In this document: piece after piece, positions 8,003 to 17,221 of the stretch | Layout: the number at the start of each line of letters is the position of its first letter | Numbering within the stretch: the stretch's first letter is position 1 | Assembly: GCA_964386565.1 (NCBI GenBank) | Contig: CAYLRU010000028.1 | Location: 1 to 40,229, forward strand | Direction: 5' to 3' | DNA length: 40,229 bases | Source of the DNA: CAYLRU01 sp964386565 | GTDB lineage: Bacteria; Desulfobacterota; Desulfobacteria; Desulfobacterales; UBA5616 | Position numbers and translations under genes: made by a program | Notes under the pieces: model-generated | The model's database searches: none | Told to the model about the DNA's origin: nothing | The model's input: only the letters and a program-made list of their open reading frames with translations

Positions 8003-10446
8003 TATGATGTTTCTTCTTCTTCTTCTTTTTCCGCGAGTCGTGCGGCACCCGTCACACGTTCGTTGGGTTCAATGCCGATGAGTTTTACTCCCTGCGTGTT
8101 GCGGCTGATAACGGATATGCTGTTGATGGGCATGCGAATGATTTTTCCGATACTGGTCATCAACATCAGATCGTCATCTTCTTCCACCAGGAGGATTGAA
8201 ACAACCTTGCCGTTTCGCTGGGTTGTTTTGATGGTGATAACGCCTTTACCCCCTCTCTTCTGAACGGGATATTCATCAATGAGCGTTCTTTTGCCGTATC
8301 CGTTTTCAGTTACGGCGAAAACGGTTTGTCCGTAAGTCATTACCTGCATGCCGACAAGCCTGTCTCCCGGTTCCAGCCGCATGCCGATGACGCCTCTGGC
8401 AGTCCTGCCCGAAGGACGAATGTCCGATTCACGGAATCGGATGGACTTGCCAAAACGGGAGCAAAGGAAGACGTTTCTGGTGCCGTCCGTTATCCGTGTT
8501 GCGATCAGTTCATCTCCTTCCGCCAGATTCAGGGCGATAATGCCGCCGGATCGGGGCCGGGAAAACGCCATCAACTCGGTTTTTTTAATCAAGCCGTTTT
8601 TGGTTGTCATCAGGACAAAATATCCGGGATCAAATGTCGGTACTGCCAGAACCGCGGTCAATTTTTCATTCTCGGAAAAATTCAGCAGATTGACGATGGC
8701 TTTTCCCCTGCTGGCCCGCCCTGCCTGGGGAATGTCGTAGACTTTACACCAGTATACTTTTCCCAGGTTGGTGAAAAACATGAACGTATGATGGGTGGAC
8801 GCCACGAACAGATGTTCAACAAAATCCTCTTCTTTCGTTCCCATGGCGGTCTTTCCCTTGCCGCCCCGTCGCTGACTTTGATACAGTGTAATGGGATTTC
8901 GCTTGATATACCCGCTGTTGGATATGGTGACCACCATGTCTTCTTCGACAATCATGTCTTCAATGGTCAGTTCCTTTGTCTCGTCAACAATTTCCGACCT
9001 GCGGTGGTCGCCGAATTCTTCCTGAACCTGGGTCATCTCATCCTTAATGATGTCAAGTACAAGGCGCGGTGTGGACAGGATTTTCTTGTAATAGGCGATA
9101 TTTTTTTTTACGCTTTCGTATTCTTCGATGATTTTTTCCTGCTCAAGGCCGGTAAGGCGCTGGAGCCGCATGTCCAGAATCGCTTGGGCCTGCGTCGCCG
9201 TCAGGGTCAACCTTTCCATCAACTTTGTTTTGGCTTCGTTCGGCGAACCTGATCCGCGGATCAGACTGACCACGTTGTCAATGTTTTCCAGGGCGATTTT
9301 CAAACCCTCTAAAATATGAAGCCTGGCCTCTGCTTTTTTCAGTTCATATCGGATCCGACGGATAACGATTTCTTTTCGGTGTAATATGAAATTCTCCAAC
9401 ATCTGTTTTAACGTCAGATACTGGGGGCGGTTTCTGACCAGTGCCAGAAAAATCATTCCAAAGCTGTTTTCCATCTGGGTGTGCTTGTACAACTGGTTCA
9501 GCACCACACCCGCCACCTGGTCTTTTTTCAGGCCGATGGCGATCCTCAGGCCTTCCCGATCGGATTCATCCCGGATATACTTGATTCCTTCGATCTGCTT
9601 GTTTTTCATCAACGAATCGATTTTTTCAATCAGCCTTGCCTTGTTCACCTGGTAAGGCAGTTCGGTGACCACAATGGTTTCGTTATCCGTCCTTTTATCC
9701 TTTTCAATGATGGCCCTGGCCCGAATACGAATGATGCCCCGACCGGTTTCATACGCGTCCCGGATTCCGTCGGTACCGTAAATAATGCCCGCGGTGGGGA
9801 AATCCGGTCCGGGGATATGCGTCATCAGGTCCATGCTGGTTAAATCGGGATTATCAATAAGCGCCTTGATGGCTTCTGATACTTCGGAAAGGTTATGCGG
9901 CGGAATGTTTGTCGCCATGCCGACAGCGATACCTGAGGAACCGTTGACCAGAAGGGCCGGGAATTTTGCCGGCAGAACCCATGGCTCCGTCAGGGACTCG
10001 TCATAATTGGGTACGAAATCCACGGTCTCCTTATCCAGGTCCTCAAGAAGCTGGTGCGCCAGTTGCGTCATTCGGATTTCAGTGTATCGCATGGCGGCGG
10101 GCGGGTCTCCGTCGATGGAACCGAAATTTCCCTGTCCGTCGACAAGGGGGTAACGCAGTGAAAAATCCTGTGCCATTCTGACAATGGTGTCGTAAACGGC
10201 ACTGTCGCCATGGGGATGATATTTACCGATGACATCGCCGACTATACGGGCCGACTTCTTATACGGCTTGTTCCAGTCGTTTTTCAGTTCCCGCATGGCA
10301 TATAAAACACGCCGGTGGACAGGCTTCAAGCCGTCGCGGACATCAGGGAGCGCCCTGCCGACGATGACGCTCATGGCATAGTCCAGGTAAGACTTCTTCA
10401 TTTCACTTTCAATGCTGATTTCATGTGCGATGTCGTTAACCATCAT
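8002..10446 (-). CDS. gyrA: DNA gyrase subunit A
   Basis: GyrA is the DNA-cleaving subunit of the A2B2 gyrase that introduces negative supercoils. The 814-residue protein carries the catalytic tyrosine in AAMRYTE (Tyr121). The quinolone-determining region GKYHPHGDSAVYD has Ser82 and Asp86, i.e. wild-type-like residues. The GyrA box QRRGGKGKTAMG marks the start of the six-bladed C-terminal DNA-wrapping domain. The tail is acidic (EKEEEEETS). Two adjacent ATGs (10446, 10443) are possible starts; an in-frame TGA a few codons upstream excludes a longer form. The Shine-Dalgarno is weak (AGG 8-11 nt away). A 10-codon mini-ORF with a better ribosome site overlaps the start. gyrB is not in the window. 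Confidence 0.97.
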   Translation of the reverse strand: MMVNDIAHEISIESEMKKSYLDYAMSVIVGRALPDVRDGLKPVHRRVLYAMRELKNDWNKPYKKSARIVGDVIGKYHPHGDSAVYDTIVRMAQDFSLRYPLVDGQGNFGSIDGDPPAAMRYTEIRMTQLAHQLLEDLDKETVDFVPNYDESLTEPWVLPAKFPALLVNGSSGIAVGMATNIPPHNLSEVSEAIKALIDNPDLTSMDLMTHIPGPDFPTAGIIYGTDGIRDAYETGRGIIRIRARAIIEKDKRTDNETIVVTELPYQVNKARLIEKIDSLMKNKQIEGIKYIRDESDREGLRIAIGLKKDQVAGVVLNQLYKHTQMENSFGMIFLALVRNRPQYLTLKQMLENFILHRKEIVIRRIRYELKKAEARLHILEGLKIALENIDNVVSLIRGSGSPNEAKTKLMERLTLTATQAQAILDMRLQRLTGLEQEKIIEEYESVKKNIAYYKKILSTPRLVLDIIKDEMTQVQEEFGDHRRSEIVDETKELTIEDMIVEEDMVVTISNSGYIKRNPITLYQSQRRGGKGKTAMGTKEEDFVEHLFVASTHHTFMFFTNLGKVYWCKVYDIPQAGRASRGKAIVNLLNFSENEKLTAVLAVPTFDPGYFVLMTTKNGLIKKTELMAFSRPRSGGIIALNLAEGDELIATRITDGTRNVFLCSRFGKSIRFRESDIRPSGRTARGVIGMRLEPGDRLVGMQVMTYGQTVFAVTENGYGKRTLIDEYPVQKRGGKGVITIKTTQRNGKVVSILLVEEDDDLMLMTSIGKIIRMPINSISVISRNTQGVKLIGIEPNERVTGAARLAEKEEEEETS

Positions 10447-10468
10447 TTTCAGAACCTGTATTTTTCAT
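10436..10468 (-). CDS. Possible 10-codon leader ORF overlapping the gyrA start
   Basis: On the minus strand an ATG at 10468 is preceded by AGAGG with an 8-nt spacer and encodes MKNTGSENDG before a TAA at 10438-10436. That stop lies inside gyrA codons 3-4, in another frame. Ribosomes ending here could re-initiate on the adjacent gyrA ATGs, whose own Shine-Dalgarno is poor. This is seen in sequence; function is inferred. Confidence 0.35.
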   Translation of the reverse strand: MKNTGSENDG

Positions 10469-10554
10469 TTGTAAAACCTCTGTTAAGAGAGATCTTTTAA
10501 TTTACATGACGAGGGGTGAATTGCCTTTTATGAGAATTTTTCATGATTGAAGGC

Positions 10555-11664
10555 TTAAGGTTCCGCCGACTCGATCATCTGCTGATAACTGGTATGATAA
10601 ATATCCGTCAGGGTTAAAAACCCGGTTACCACGAGGGGACCGTATATGATGCCGAGGATGCCGAACAATTTCAGCCCTCCCACAATGGAAAAAAAGACCA
10701 GCAGCGTGTGCATTTGCACCCGATGCCCCACCAGTTTGGGTTTGAAGAAATATTCCACAATCCCGGATAAAATGACATAAAAGACAATAAAAAATATGCT
10801 TGCAGCCACTTTTGATGTTAAGAAAAGATATATCGCAGCCGGGATAAAGACCAGGCCGATGCCGACGATGGGCAAAAATGCCAGAAGACCCATAATAACG
10901 CCCCACAGAAACGGTGAGGTAAACCCGAAAAAAGCGAATACCGCTCCCCCGAGAGCACCCTGAATCAGCCCTCCCAGGCCGTTTCCGATTAAAATGGCCC
11001 CTGCCATGTCTTTAAACTTTGTAAACAGGGCCAGGTTTTGATCATCCGGCAACGGCGAAATATCAATAATAAAATTGACAAGACGGTTTCCGTCAATCAA
11101 AAGATAATAGATCACCAGCAGCATGAGAAAAAAATTAATGATAAATGCAAACATGTTGGACGCAATAGACCTGGCTTGGTCATACAGAAAAAATCCCACG
11201 ACTTTGGCCAAGTGGGAAACCAAGTCCTTTAATTGTTGACCTGTGACGTCAATGTGAAATCTGGCCAGTATCGCTTTGGTTTTTTCAACCCAGATATTTC
11301 CTTCGAGAAGTTGTTGGATCTGGTCTCCCAGTACGGCGTTTTTTGCCGCGATATACAGATCGTAAGCTTCCTTGGATAAAATTCCCACGAAAAAGGCGAT
11401 AGGAACAAATAAAACAAAAAAGATGACAAGGCATGTTAAAAAAGAGGCGAACGGAGGGGTGATTTTATCTGTTATGTTGAAAAATCTGTATATCGGAGAA
11501 AACAGGCCGGTCACCACGGCAGCTATCACAATAATGGATATAAACGGCCAGAGCAGCCGGCCGATCAGGTAAAATGATACCAGGAACAGGCTGATAAAAA
11601 ACCACAGTATCAGATTTTTTGAAGTTGTTTCCGGCATAATGGACGGCATGTCCCGGGTTGTCAT
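10555..11664 (-). CDS. AI-2E transporter family (PerM/YdiK-like) membrane permease
   Basis: The 369-residue protein has about eight predicted membrane helices: two at residues ~18-55, one near 65-90, then a soluble central region (~100-155), then clustered helices from ~160 to 350. This is the layout of the UPF0118/AI-2E exporter family. The late GGLIQGALGGAVFAFFGF and VGHRVQMHTLLVFFSIVGGLKLFGILGIIYGP segments are family signatures. Substrates differ among members (AI-2 export, Na/Li-proton antiport), so none is assigned. No convincing Shine-Dalgarno precedes the ATG at 11664; internal ATGs at residues 6 and 10 are alternatives. It ends 108 nt before gyrA. Confidence 0.88.
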   Translation of the reverse strand: MTTRDMPSIMPETTSKNLILWFFISLFLVSFYLIGRLLWPFISIIVIAAVVTGLFSPIYRFFNITDKITPPFASFLTCLVIFFVLFVPIAFFVGILSKEAYDLYIAAKNAVLGDQIQQLLEGNIWVEKTKAILARFHIDVTGQQLKDLVSHLAKVVGFFLYDQARSIASNMFAFIINFFLMLLVIYYLLIDGNRLVNFIIDISPLPDDQNLALFTKFKDMAGAILIGNGLGGLIQGALGGAVFAFFGFTSPFLWGVIMGLLAFLPIVGIGLVFIPAAIYLFLTSKVAASIFFIVFYVILSGIVEYFFKPKLVGHRVQMHTLLVFFSIVGGLKLFGILGIIYGPLVVTGFLTLTDIYHTSYQQMIESAEP

Positions 11665-11735
11665 TCAGTATTTTATAATCAACCCGTCGAAAGTCGAATT
11701 AATTTTCAGTTTTAAATGTTGAATGCCGATGAGAT

Positions 11736-11891
11736 TTATTTGCTGAAAAATCCAATGGCAAAGATGATCACCAGCGTCTCCCAGATAACGACCGGTGTAT
11801 AACTGTGAAAAAAATGGTAAAGGATTCCGCCGCCGATAATAGCCGGAACCATGCAAAAAACCAGGATCCCCAACCTTCTGCTCATATTCAT
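11736..11891 (-). CDS. Small membrane protein (about 51 aa)
   Basis: The ORF encodes roughly 51 residues beginning MNMSRRLGILVFCMVPAIIG. It has two hydrophobic segments around a short HFFHSYTP loop and ends in FAIGFFSK. An in-frame ATG at 11903 would add four residues, but GAGG directly abuts it; GGATGGG 7 nt before the 11891 ATG is better placed. Basic residues before the first helix predict an inside N-terminus. It lies 71 nt upstream of the AI-2E permease start on the same strand and 160 nt after the thiolase gene. Function is unknown; similar tiny proteins may exist in relatives, but I cannot verify that. Confidence 0.6.
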   Translation of the reverse strand: MNMSRRLGILVFCMVPAIIGGGILYHFFHSYTPVVIWETLVIIFAIGFFSK

Positions 11892-12050
11892 ATTAATGCC
11901 CATCCTCTGTTTTAATTTAAGGTATGCGTTTCATGACATAAAAAGGTCTTTTAAACCAGCATGAATTTTTTGAAAATTTACCAGAATCCGGATATTTTTT
12001 AAAGAAAAAAATACCGATCCGTTTACTTTTAATGGGATTATAACCACCTG

Positions 12051-13340
12051 TTATTTCTGCTCAATAATCATTGCCATGCCCATTCCGCCCCCGATACACA
12101 TGGAAACCAAGCCCGTGGTATATCCTTTTCGTTTCATCTGGTTCATCCCGGTGACCATCTGGCGGGCGCCGGTGCAGCCGATGGGATGTCCCAATGAGAT
12201 TCCGCTTCCCAACTCATTGGGGCGATCCACCGCAATGTTCAGCTCCTTCATGCAGCCGATGGCCTGGGAGGCAAAGGCTTCGTTTAATTCGATCATGTCA
12301 ATGTCGTCAAGCCGGATACCGGTGGCGGCCAACACTTTTTTGATGGCCGGAACCGGTCCCAATCCCATGTATGCCGGATCCAGTCCGCCGCTGGCAAAGC
12401 CCTTGATGTAAACGATGGGTTTAAGTCCCATTTCCCCGGCTTTATCGGCGCTCATCATTAAAACGGCGGCGGCCGCGTCATTGATGCCGGAGGCATTTCC
12501 CGCGGTGACGGTTCCGTCTTTTACAAATGCAGGTCTGAGTCTGGCCATTTTTTCCATGCTGGTGTCCATGGGGCGTTCATCCGTGTCCACAACCGTATCA
12601 CCTTTTCTGCCTTTTATTACCACGGGAACGATTTCTTCGGCAAAAATTCCGTCTGCAATGGCTTTTCTGGCTCTTTGATGACTCAAGACACCGAGTTCAT
12701 CCTGTTCTTCCCGGCTGATATTGTATTGCTTCGCGATATTTTCGGCGGTGACGCCCATATGGTATCCGTAAAAGATCTCGTAAAGACCATCAAAGACCAT
12801 CAAATCATAGATGTCACCCGTTCCGGAGATTTCCATACGGTGGCCCCACCTGGCTTTTGGAAGGGCCATGGGCGCCAGGCTCATATTTTCCTGGCCGCCT
12901 GCAATAATGACATCGGCCTGGCCGGTCATGATGGCGGATGCTCCCAGGGCAATGGCCTTTAATCCGGATCCGCAGACTTTATTGATGGTAAAGGCAGGGG
13001 TTTCCTTGGGTAACCCCGCATAGATCATTGCCTGTCTTGCCGTATTCTGTCCAAGGGCTGCCTGCAGAACATTGCCCATAATCACTTCATCAACAACCAC
13101 GGAGGCTTGGGAATCGTTCCAGTCGGCATTTTTCTGTTCCAGCTCGATCAATCCCTGGTCTTTCAATGTTTCCGGTGCCAGATCTTTCATTCTGTCGCTG
13201 ACGGCGGGCTTCAATCCCGCCCGGTTCAGTACGTCCTTAATGACCAATGCGCCCAGTTGGGTTACCGGGACGGATTGCAGGGCGCCGCCGAATGCACCGA
13301 TGGCTGTTCTTGAACCACTGACAATAACAACATCTTTCAT
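12051..13340 (-). CDS. Acetyl-CoA C-acetyltransferase (thiolase)
   Basis: The enzyme condenses two acetyl-CoA to acetoacetyl-CoA or cleaves 3-ketoacyl-CoA in beta-oxidation. The 429-residue protein has the nucleophilic cysteine in NKVCGSGLKA (Cys123), the LNEAFASQAIG motif, the GHPIGCTGARQ histidine, and the second catalytic cysteine in SMCIGGGMGMAM. It is about 37 residues longer than typical (~392). The extra length is an insertion at ~47-80, rich in Asp/Glu/Lys, placed after the first helix and before VDEVIMGNVLQAALGQN. The ATG at 13340 has AAGAGG 7 nt upstream. A perfect 10-bp palindrome lies about 30 nt upstream of the start and may be an operator. The insert may be lineage-typical. Confidence 0.95.
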   Translation of the reverse strand: MKDVVIVSGSRTAIGAFGGALQSVPVTQLGALVIKDVLNRAGLKPAVSDRMKDLAPETLKDQGLIELEQKNADWNDSQASVVVDEVIMGNVLQAALGQNTARQAMIYAGLPKETPAFTINKVCGSGLKAIALGASAIMTGQADVIIAGGQENMSLAPMALPKARWGHRMEISGTGDIYDLMVFDGLYEIFYGYHMGVTAENIAKQYNISREEQDELGVLSHQRARKAIADGIFAEEIVPVVIKGRKGDTVVDTDERPMDTSMEKMARLRPAFVKDGTVTAGNASGINDAAAAVLMMSADKAGEMGLKPIVYIKGFASGGLDPAYMGLGPVPAIKKVLAATGIRLDDIDMIELNEAFASQAIGCMKELNIAVDRPNELGSGISLGHPIGCTGARQMVTGMNQMKRKGYTTGLVSMCIGGGMGMAMIIEQK

Positions 13341-13369
13341 AATCGTACCTCTTTTGTTGATTTGTTATG

Positions 13370-13379
13370 ACGTATACGT
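13370..13379. promoter_or_regulatory. Candidate operator upstream of thiolase
   Basis: ACGTATACGT is a perfect palindrome, flanked by TTA-like/TAA-like half-symmetry. On the minus strand it lies about 7 nt after a TATAAA that could be a -10 box, so it would cover the transcription start. Binding by a TetR/FadR-type regulator is a guess. Confidence 0.35.
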
Positions 13380-13588
13380 TAAGGGTTTTTATAAAACACG
13401 GCTGAACTTGCAGGATCGGCTCCCCCAAAGCCGTACCATTGCTGTTTCGGACAAGAAGGAACCGCTTGATCGCAAGTGCTCAGCCTTAAAAATACCATTT
13501 TAATTATCAATGGGCGTTTACAAACAGCCCGTTGTATTAGAACGAATTAACCTAACATATTCAGACAATAAGTCAATGGAAACCATCG

Positions 13589-14365
13589 ATGTGTTTAATT
13601 CTATTTGCCGTATCCTGCCATCCTGAATATCATCTGGTACTGGCGGCAAACCGGGATGAATTTTACAGCCGGCCCTCAAAACCCCTTTCTTTTTGGGATG
13701 ATGCCCCCAATGTGCTGGCCGGAAGGGACCTGCAAAACATGGGAACATGGCTGGGCGTTAATAAGTCCGGATCTTTTGCAGCCGTCACCAATTACCGTGA
13801 TCCGTCTTCGGTTATGCCTGATGCACCGTCAAGGGGCTTTTTGGTCAGCAATTTTCTGACAAATCCGGTCTCTGCCCGGGATTATCTTGAACAGGTCTGC
13901 CGGGTCGGCCGGGATTACAATGGATTCAACCTGCTGGTGGGCAACGGAAAGGATGTATACTATTATTCCAACCGGAAACCAGAGATCCGGAAACTGGGGT
14001 ATGGCATATACGGCTTGTCAAACGACGTTCTGGATGAACCGTGGCCCAAGGTCCGTAAAGGAAAAAACGGTTTGTCGGCGATTCTTGAAAAAGGCGGTAC
14101 CATTGATCCGGAAGAAATTTTTTACCTGCTCCGGGATGATGCCTATGCCCCTGATCATGCCCTTCCGGATACCGGGGTGGGGGATGTGTGGGAGAGGATT
14201 CTGTCCCCCTTGTTCATCACAAGTAAAATTTACGGGACCCGGTGTTCATCGATTATCCTGATTGAGAAAACGGGAAAGATCACATTTTATGAGAGGACTT
14301 TCAACAAGGTGGGGGGAGACATCCTTCAGGGTGAAACGATCAGACAAACCATAGGACCCTTTTAG
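13589..14365 (+). CDS. TANGO2/NRDE family protein
   Basis: This 258-residue soluble protein starts MCLILFA and contains AANRDEFYSRPS, the NRDE signature. LAGRDLQNMGTWLGVNKSG and VTNYRD follow, then the mid-domain GFNLLVG and YGLSND stretches. The N-terminal Met-Cys arrangement resembles Ntn-hydrolase-like folds in this superfamily. Eukaryotic TANGO2 has been linked to Golgi organisation and heme/lipid handling; bacterial function is unresolved. The gene is alone on the plus strand between the divergent thiolase and the convergent rarA. The start is ATG at 13589 with a weak GGAAA upstream. Confidence 0.88.
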   Translation: MCLILFAVSCHPEYHLVLAANRDEFYSRPSKPLSFWDDAPNVLAGRDLQNMGTWLGVNKSGSFAAVTNYRDPSSVMPDAPSRGFLVSNFLTNPVSARDYLEQVCRVGRDYNGFNLLVGNGKDVYYYSNRKPEIRKLGYGIYGLSNDVLDEPWPKVRKGKNGLSAILEKGGTIDPEEIFYLLRDDAYAPDHALPDTGVGDVWERILSPLFITSKIYGTRCSSIILIEKTGKITFYERTFNKVGGDILQGETIRQTIGPF

Positions 14366-14414
14366 GGGGTCCGGTGTTTTGCCGGGTCGTTTATGGAAAA
14401 CCGGTATGCGGACT

Positions 14415-15788
14415 TTATTTCTTGCCCTGTGTTCCTTGTTCTGTCGGCTTTTTTTTAAGGTTTCGCCAGCGGTCGAGGCGTTGTTTGATGATTTTTTCAT
14501 ATCCCCTGTTGCTTGGGGTGTAGAAAATTTTTCCCCTGAGTTTTTCCGGCAGGTAATCCTGGGGAATATAAGCGTCCTGAAAGTCATGGGCGTATCGATA
14601 CCCTTTCCCGTACCCAAGTTTTTTCATCAGGTTTGTCGGTGCGTTCCGGATATGGAGAGGGGTGGGTAATGTTCCTGTTTTCCCGACAGCTTCTTTTACC
14701 GCGTTTGATGAAGCATAGATACTGTTGCTTTTGGGGGCGGTGGCCAGGTAAACGGCGGCCTGGGCAATGGCGAGTTCGCCCTCGGGGTGCCCCAGGAACC
14801 GAAAGGCCTCCATGGCGCTGATGGTCAGCGGCAGGGCGTTGGGATCGGCATTCCCGATATCTTCGGAAGCAAACCGGACCATGCGCCTCAGGATGTACAA
14901 CTGATCTTCGCCGGCGGACAGCATCCGCTGCAGCCAGTAAAGGGCGGCGTCCGGATCACTCCCGCGGAGGCTTTTGTGAAAGGCGGAGATGAGGTTGTAG
15001 TGCTCTTCGCCGGATTTGTCATACACCAGGGCTTTTTTCTGAAGGGCATTTTCAATATCCTTCAGGGTGATCTCAAACGGGTTTCCCGGATCGTTGATCC
15101 TGTTTGCCGGGATTGCGATGGAAGCGGCGATTTCAAGGGCATTTAATGCATATCGGGCGTCGCCGTCGGCAAGCTGCGCCAGAAGGGATACGGCTTCATT
15201 TTCCAGGCGGAGATTGAATCTGCCGAGCCCGTTTTCCTTGTCCGATATGGCCCGGTTCAACAGCGATACGATGTCTTCCTCCGACAATTGATTGAGGGTG
15301 ATGACACGGCAACGTGACATGAGCGCCGGGATGACTTCAAAAGAAGGATTTTCGGTTGTTGCGCCGATCAGTGTGATTAAACCGCTTTCCACATGGTGGA
15401 GGAACGCATCCTGCTGGGCCTTGTTAAAGCGGTGGATTTCGTCGATAAACAGGACGGTTTTTTTCCGGTTGACCTGCAGTTGATTTTTGGCCTGCCCGAT
15501 AACGGACCGGATTTCCTTTACCCCGGACAGCACGGCTGAAAACTGAACGAAAAAGGACCTGGTTTCCCGGGCGATGATCCGGGCAATGGTTGTCTTTCCG
15601 CATCCCGGCGGCCCCCACAGGATCATGGAAAAGATACGGTCTTCTGAAACGGCGTTTTGAATCAGGCTGCCTTGACCCAGAACATGGGACTGACCGACCA
15701 CATCGTCCAACCTCTTCGGCCTCATCCTGTCGGCAAGGGGACGCGATGCAGCCATCGCCTCTTTTGCCTGATATTCAAATAAATTCAT
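14415..15788 (-). CDS. rarA: Replication-associated recombination protein A (AAA+ ATPase)
   Basis: RarA (MgsA) is a clamp-loader-like AAA+ ATPase acting at stalled replication forks. The 457-residue protein has RPKRLDDVVGQSHVLG at its start, Walker A GPPGCGKTT (residues 59-67), Walker B VLFIDEIHRF (~112-121), sensor 1 GATTENPSF, and an arginine-finger-type MSRCRV. The C-terminal tetramerisation region carries DPDAALYWLQRML, RMVRFASEDIGNADP and PLHIRNAPTNLMK. It begins 20 nt after der on the same strand and is likely cotranscribed with it. Confidence 0.96.
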   Translation of the reverse strand: MNLFEYQAKEAMAASRPLADRMRPKRLDDVVGQSHVLGQGSLIQNAVSEDRIFSMILWGPPGCGKTTIARIIARETRSFFVQFSAVLSGVKEIRSVIGQAKNQLQVNRKKTVLFIDEIHRFNKAQQDAFLHHVESGLITLIGATTENPSFEVIPALMSRCRVITLNQLSEEDIVSLLNRAISDKENGLGRFNLRLENEAVSLLAQLADGDARYALNALEIAASIAIPANRINDPGNPFEITLKDIENALQKKALVYDKSGEEHYNLISAFHKSLRGSDPDAALYWLQRMLSAGEDQLYILRRMVRFASEDIGNADPNALPLTISAMEAFRFLGHPEGELAIAQAAVYLATAPKSNSIYASSNAVKEAVGKTGTLPTPLHIRNAPTNLMKKLGYGKGYRYAHDFQDAYIPQDYLPEKLRGKIFYTPSNRGYEKIIKQRLDRWRNLKKKPTEQGTQGKK

Positions 15789-15808
15789 ACCGGCAATCCT
15801 TTGTTGTT

Positions 15809-17122
15809 TCAGGTTCGGCCTGACCTTTGGCGGAAGAAAAGGCGAATCGGTGTTTTGTCAAGACCGGCGGCTTCCCGGATTTGATTCACCAAATATCGTT
15901 TATAGGAAAAGTGGACGGCTCCGGGATAGTTTACGAAACTGACAAATGTAGGCGGTTTTACCGAAATCTGGGTGGTATAGTAAAACTTTATCCGCCTTTT
16001 GTTGTACATGGGGGGCTCATTCTTTTCAACGGCGTTTCCCACGATTCTGTTCAATATGCCGGTTCCCAGCCGCGTAATATACTGTTCGTAAACACCGTCC
16101 ACCTGGGAAAAAATCTTGTGGATCCGCTGGCCGGTGAGGGCCGAAATCGTCATGACGGGCGCAAAAGCAAGAAACTTCGAAGACATCCTGAGTTCCCGGG
16201 TATAGTGATGGATGGTTTTTTTATCTTTTTCGACCAGGTCCCATTTGTTGAACAGGAAAATGCATCCGGACCCCCTGTCTGATGCATATCCGGCAATATT
16301 GATGTCCTGGTCTGTAACGCCCTGGCTTGCATCCAGAACGATCAGGGCGATATCGCATCGATCCAGACTTTTTAATGCCTTGATGATGGAAAATTTTTCG
16401 ATTTTTCTGGATACCTTGCCTTTTCGTCGAATACCCGCGGTGTCAATGAAAAGGTAGGATTTCCCGTTTACTTTTATTTCAGAGTCGATGGCGTCGCGAG
16501 TGGTACCGGGAACATCGCTGACGATCAACCGGTCCTGTCCGAGAATCCGGTTAACCAGGGAGGATTTTCCCACATTGGGTCTGCCCACCACGGCCAGTTT
16601 GATGCTGTCTGGGTTGCTCTCCTCAACTGACGGGGGAAAGGCCTGTACCATTTTGTCGATAAAATCAGACAGGCCGTAACGGTGTGCGGCCGAGAGCGTA
16701 TAAAGTTTTTCGATACCCAGGGAGTGAAACTCATATGCCTGCTTTTCCTGTTCGACGCCGTCTATTTTATTGACAATGTAAAACACGGGTTTTTTTACCG
16801 GCCGGAGCAGGTCCACCATATCCCTGTCAAACGGGGTAATCCCGGTTTTACCGTCCATCATCAGGAGGATGACATCTGCCTCTTCAATGGCCTGAAATAT
16901 CTGCTGCCGTACCTTGTCTGAAAACGGGTCTTCTATTCCGGTGAATCCCCCGGTATCAATGAGGGTGAAGTCCCTGCCGTCCCAGGATACCTCGCCATAA
17001 TGGCGATCCCGGGTGACCCCCGGAAAATTATCCACCAGGGCGTCCCGGGTTTTTGTGACGGCATTGAAAAATGTGGATTTTCCCACATTGGGCCTGCCGA
17101 TAATGGCAACAATGGGTTTCAT
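15809..17122 (-). CDS. der: Ribosome-biogenesis GTPase Der (EngA)
   Basis: Der assists 50S subunit maturation. The 437-residue protein has two tandem G domains, each with GRPNVGKS(T/S) (residues 9-17 and ~182-190), DTGG/DTAG switch II, and NKxD (VNKIDG, FNKWDL). A C-terminal KH-like domain with NEPPMYNKRRIKFYYTTQ follows. Length and layout are canonical. The gene lies between a nucleosidase gene (99 nt upstream) and rarA (20 nt downstream). Confidence 0.97.
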   Translation of the reverse strand: MKPIVAIIGRPNVGKSTFFNAVTKTRDALVDNFPGVTRDRHYGEVSWDGRDFTLIDTGGFTGIEDPFSDKVRQQIFQAIEEADVILLMMDGKTGITPFDRDMVDLLRPVKKPVFYIVNKIDGVEQEKQAYEFHSLGIEKLYTLSAAHRYGLSDFIDKMVQAFPPSVEESNPDSIKLAVVGRPNVGKSSLVNRILGQDRLIVSDVPGTTRDAIDSEIKVNGKSYLFIDTAGIRRKGKVSRKIEKFSIIKALKSLDRCDIALIVLDASQGVTDQDINIAGYASDRGSGCIFLFNKWDLVEKDKKTIHHYTRELRMSSKFLAFAPVMTISALTGQRIHKIFSQVDGVYEQYITRLGTGILNRIVGNAVEKNEPPMYNKRRIKFYYTTQISVKPPTFVSFVNYPGAVHFSYKRYLVNQIREAAGLDKTPIRLFFRQRSGRT

Positions 17123-17221
17123 GATTTTACCATATGGACATCAGTTATACATGGATTGGTATGTCAACCAGAAAGGGATATACTCCAGGGGCACGATAAA
17201 TGTCAAATCCATACAGGATGA

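Noticed and set aside
8326..9252. 308-codon plus-strand open frame opposite gyrA
   Set aside because: It is antisense to a clearly real gyrA, and its translation is Phe/Gly/His-rich with no recognisable domain.
13508..13534. Hairpin CAATGGGC/GCCCGTTG between thiolase and TANGO2
   Set aside because: No T tract on either strand and no recognisable riboswitch; left unassigned.
14354..14372. GGACCC/GGGTCC hairpin at the TANGO2 stop as a terminator
   Set aside because: The stem overlaps the stop codon and no T run follows; too weak to call.
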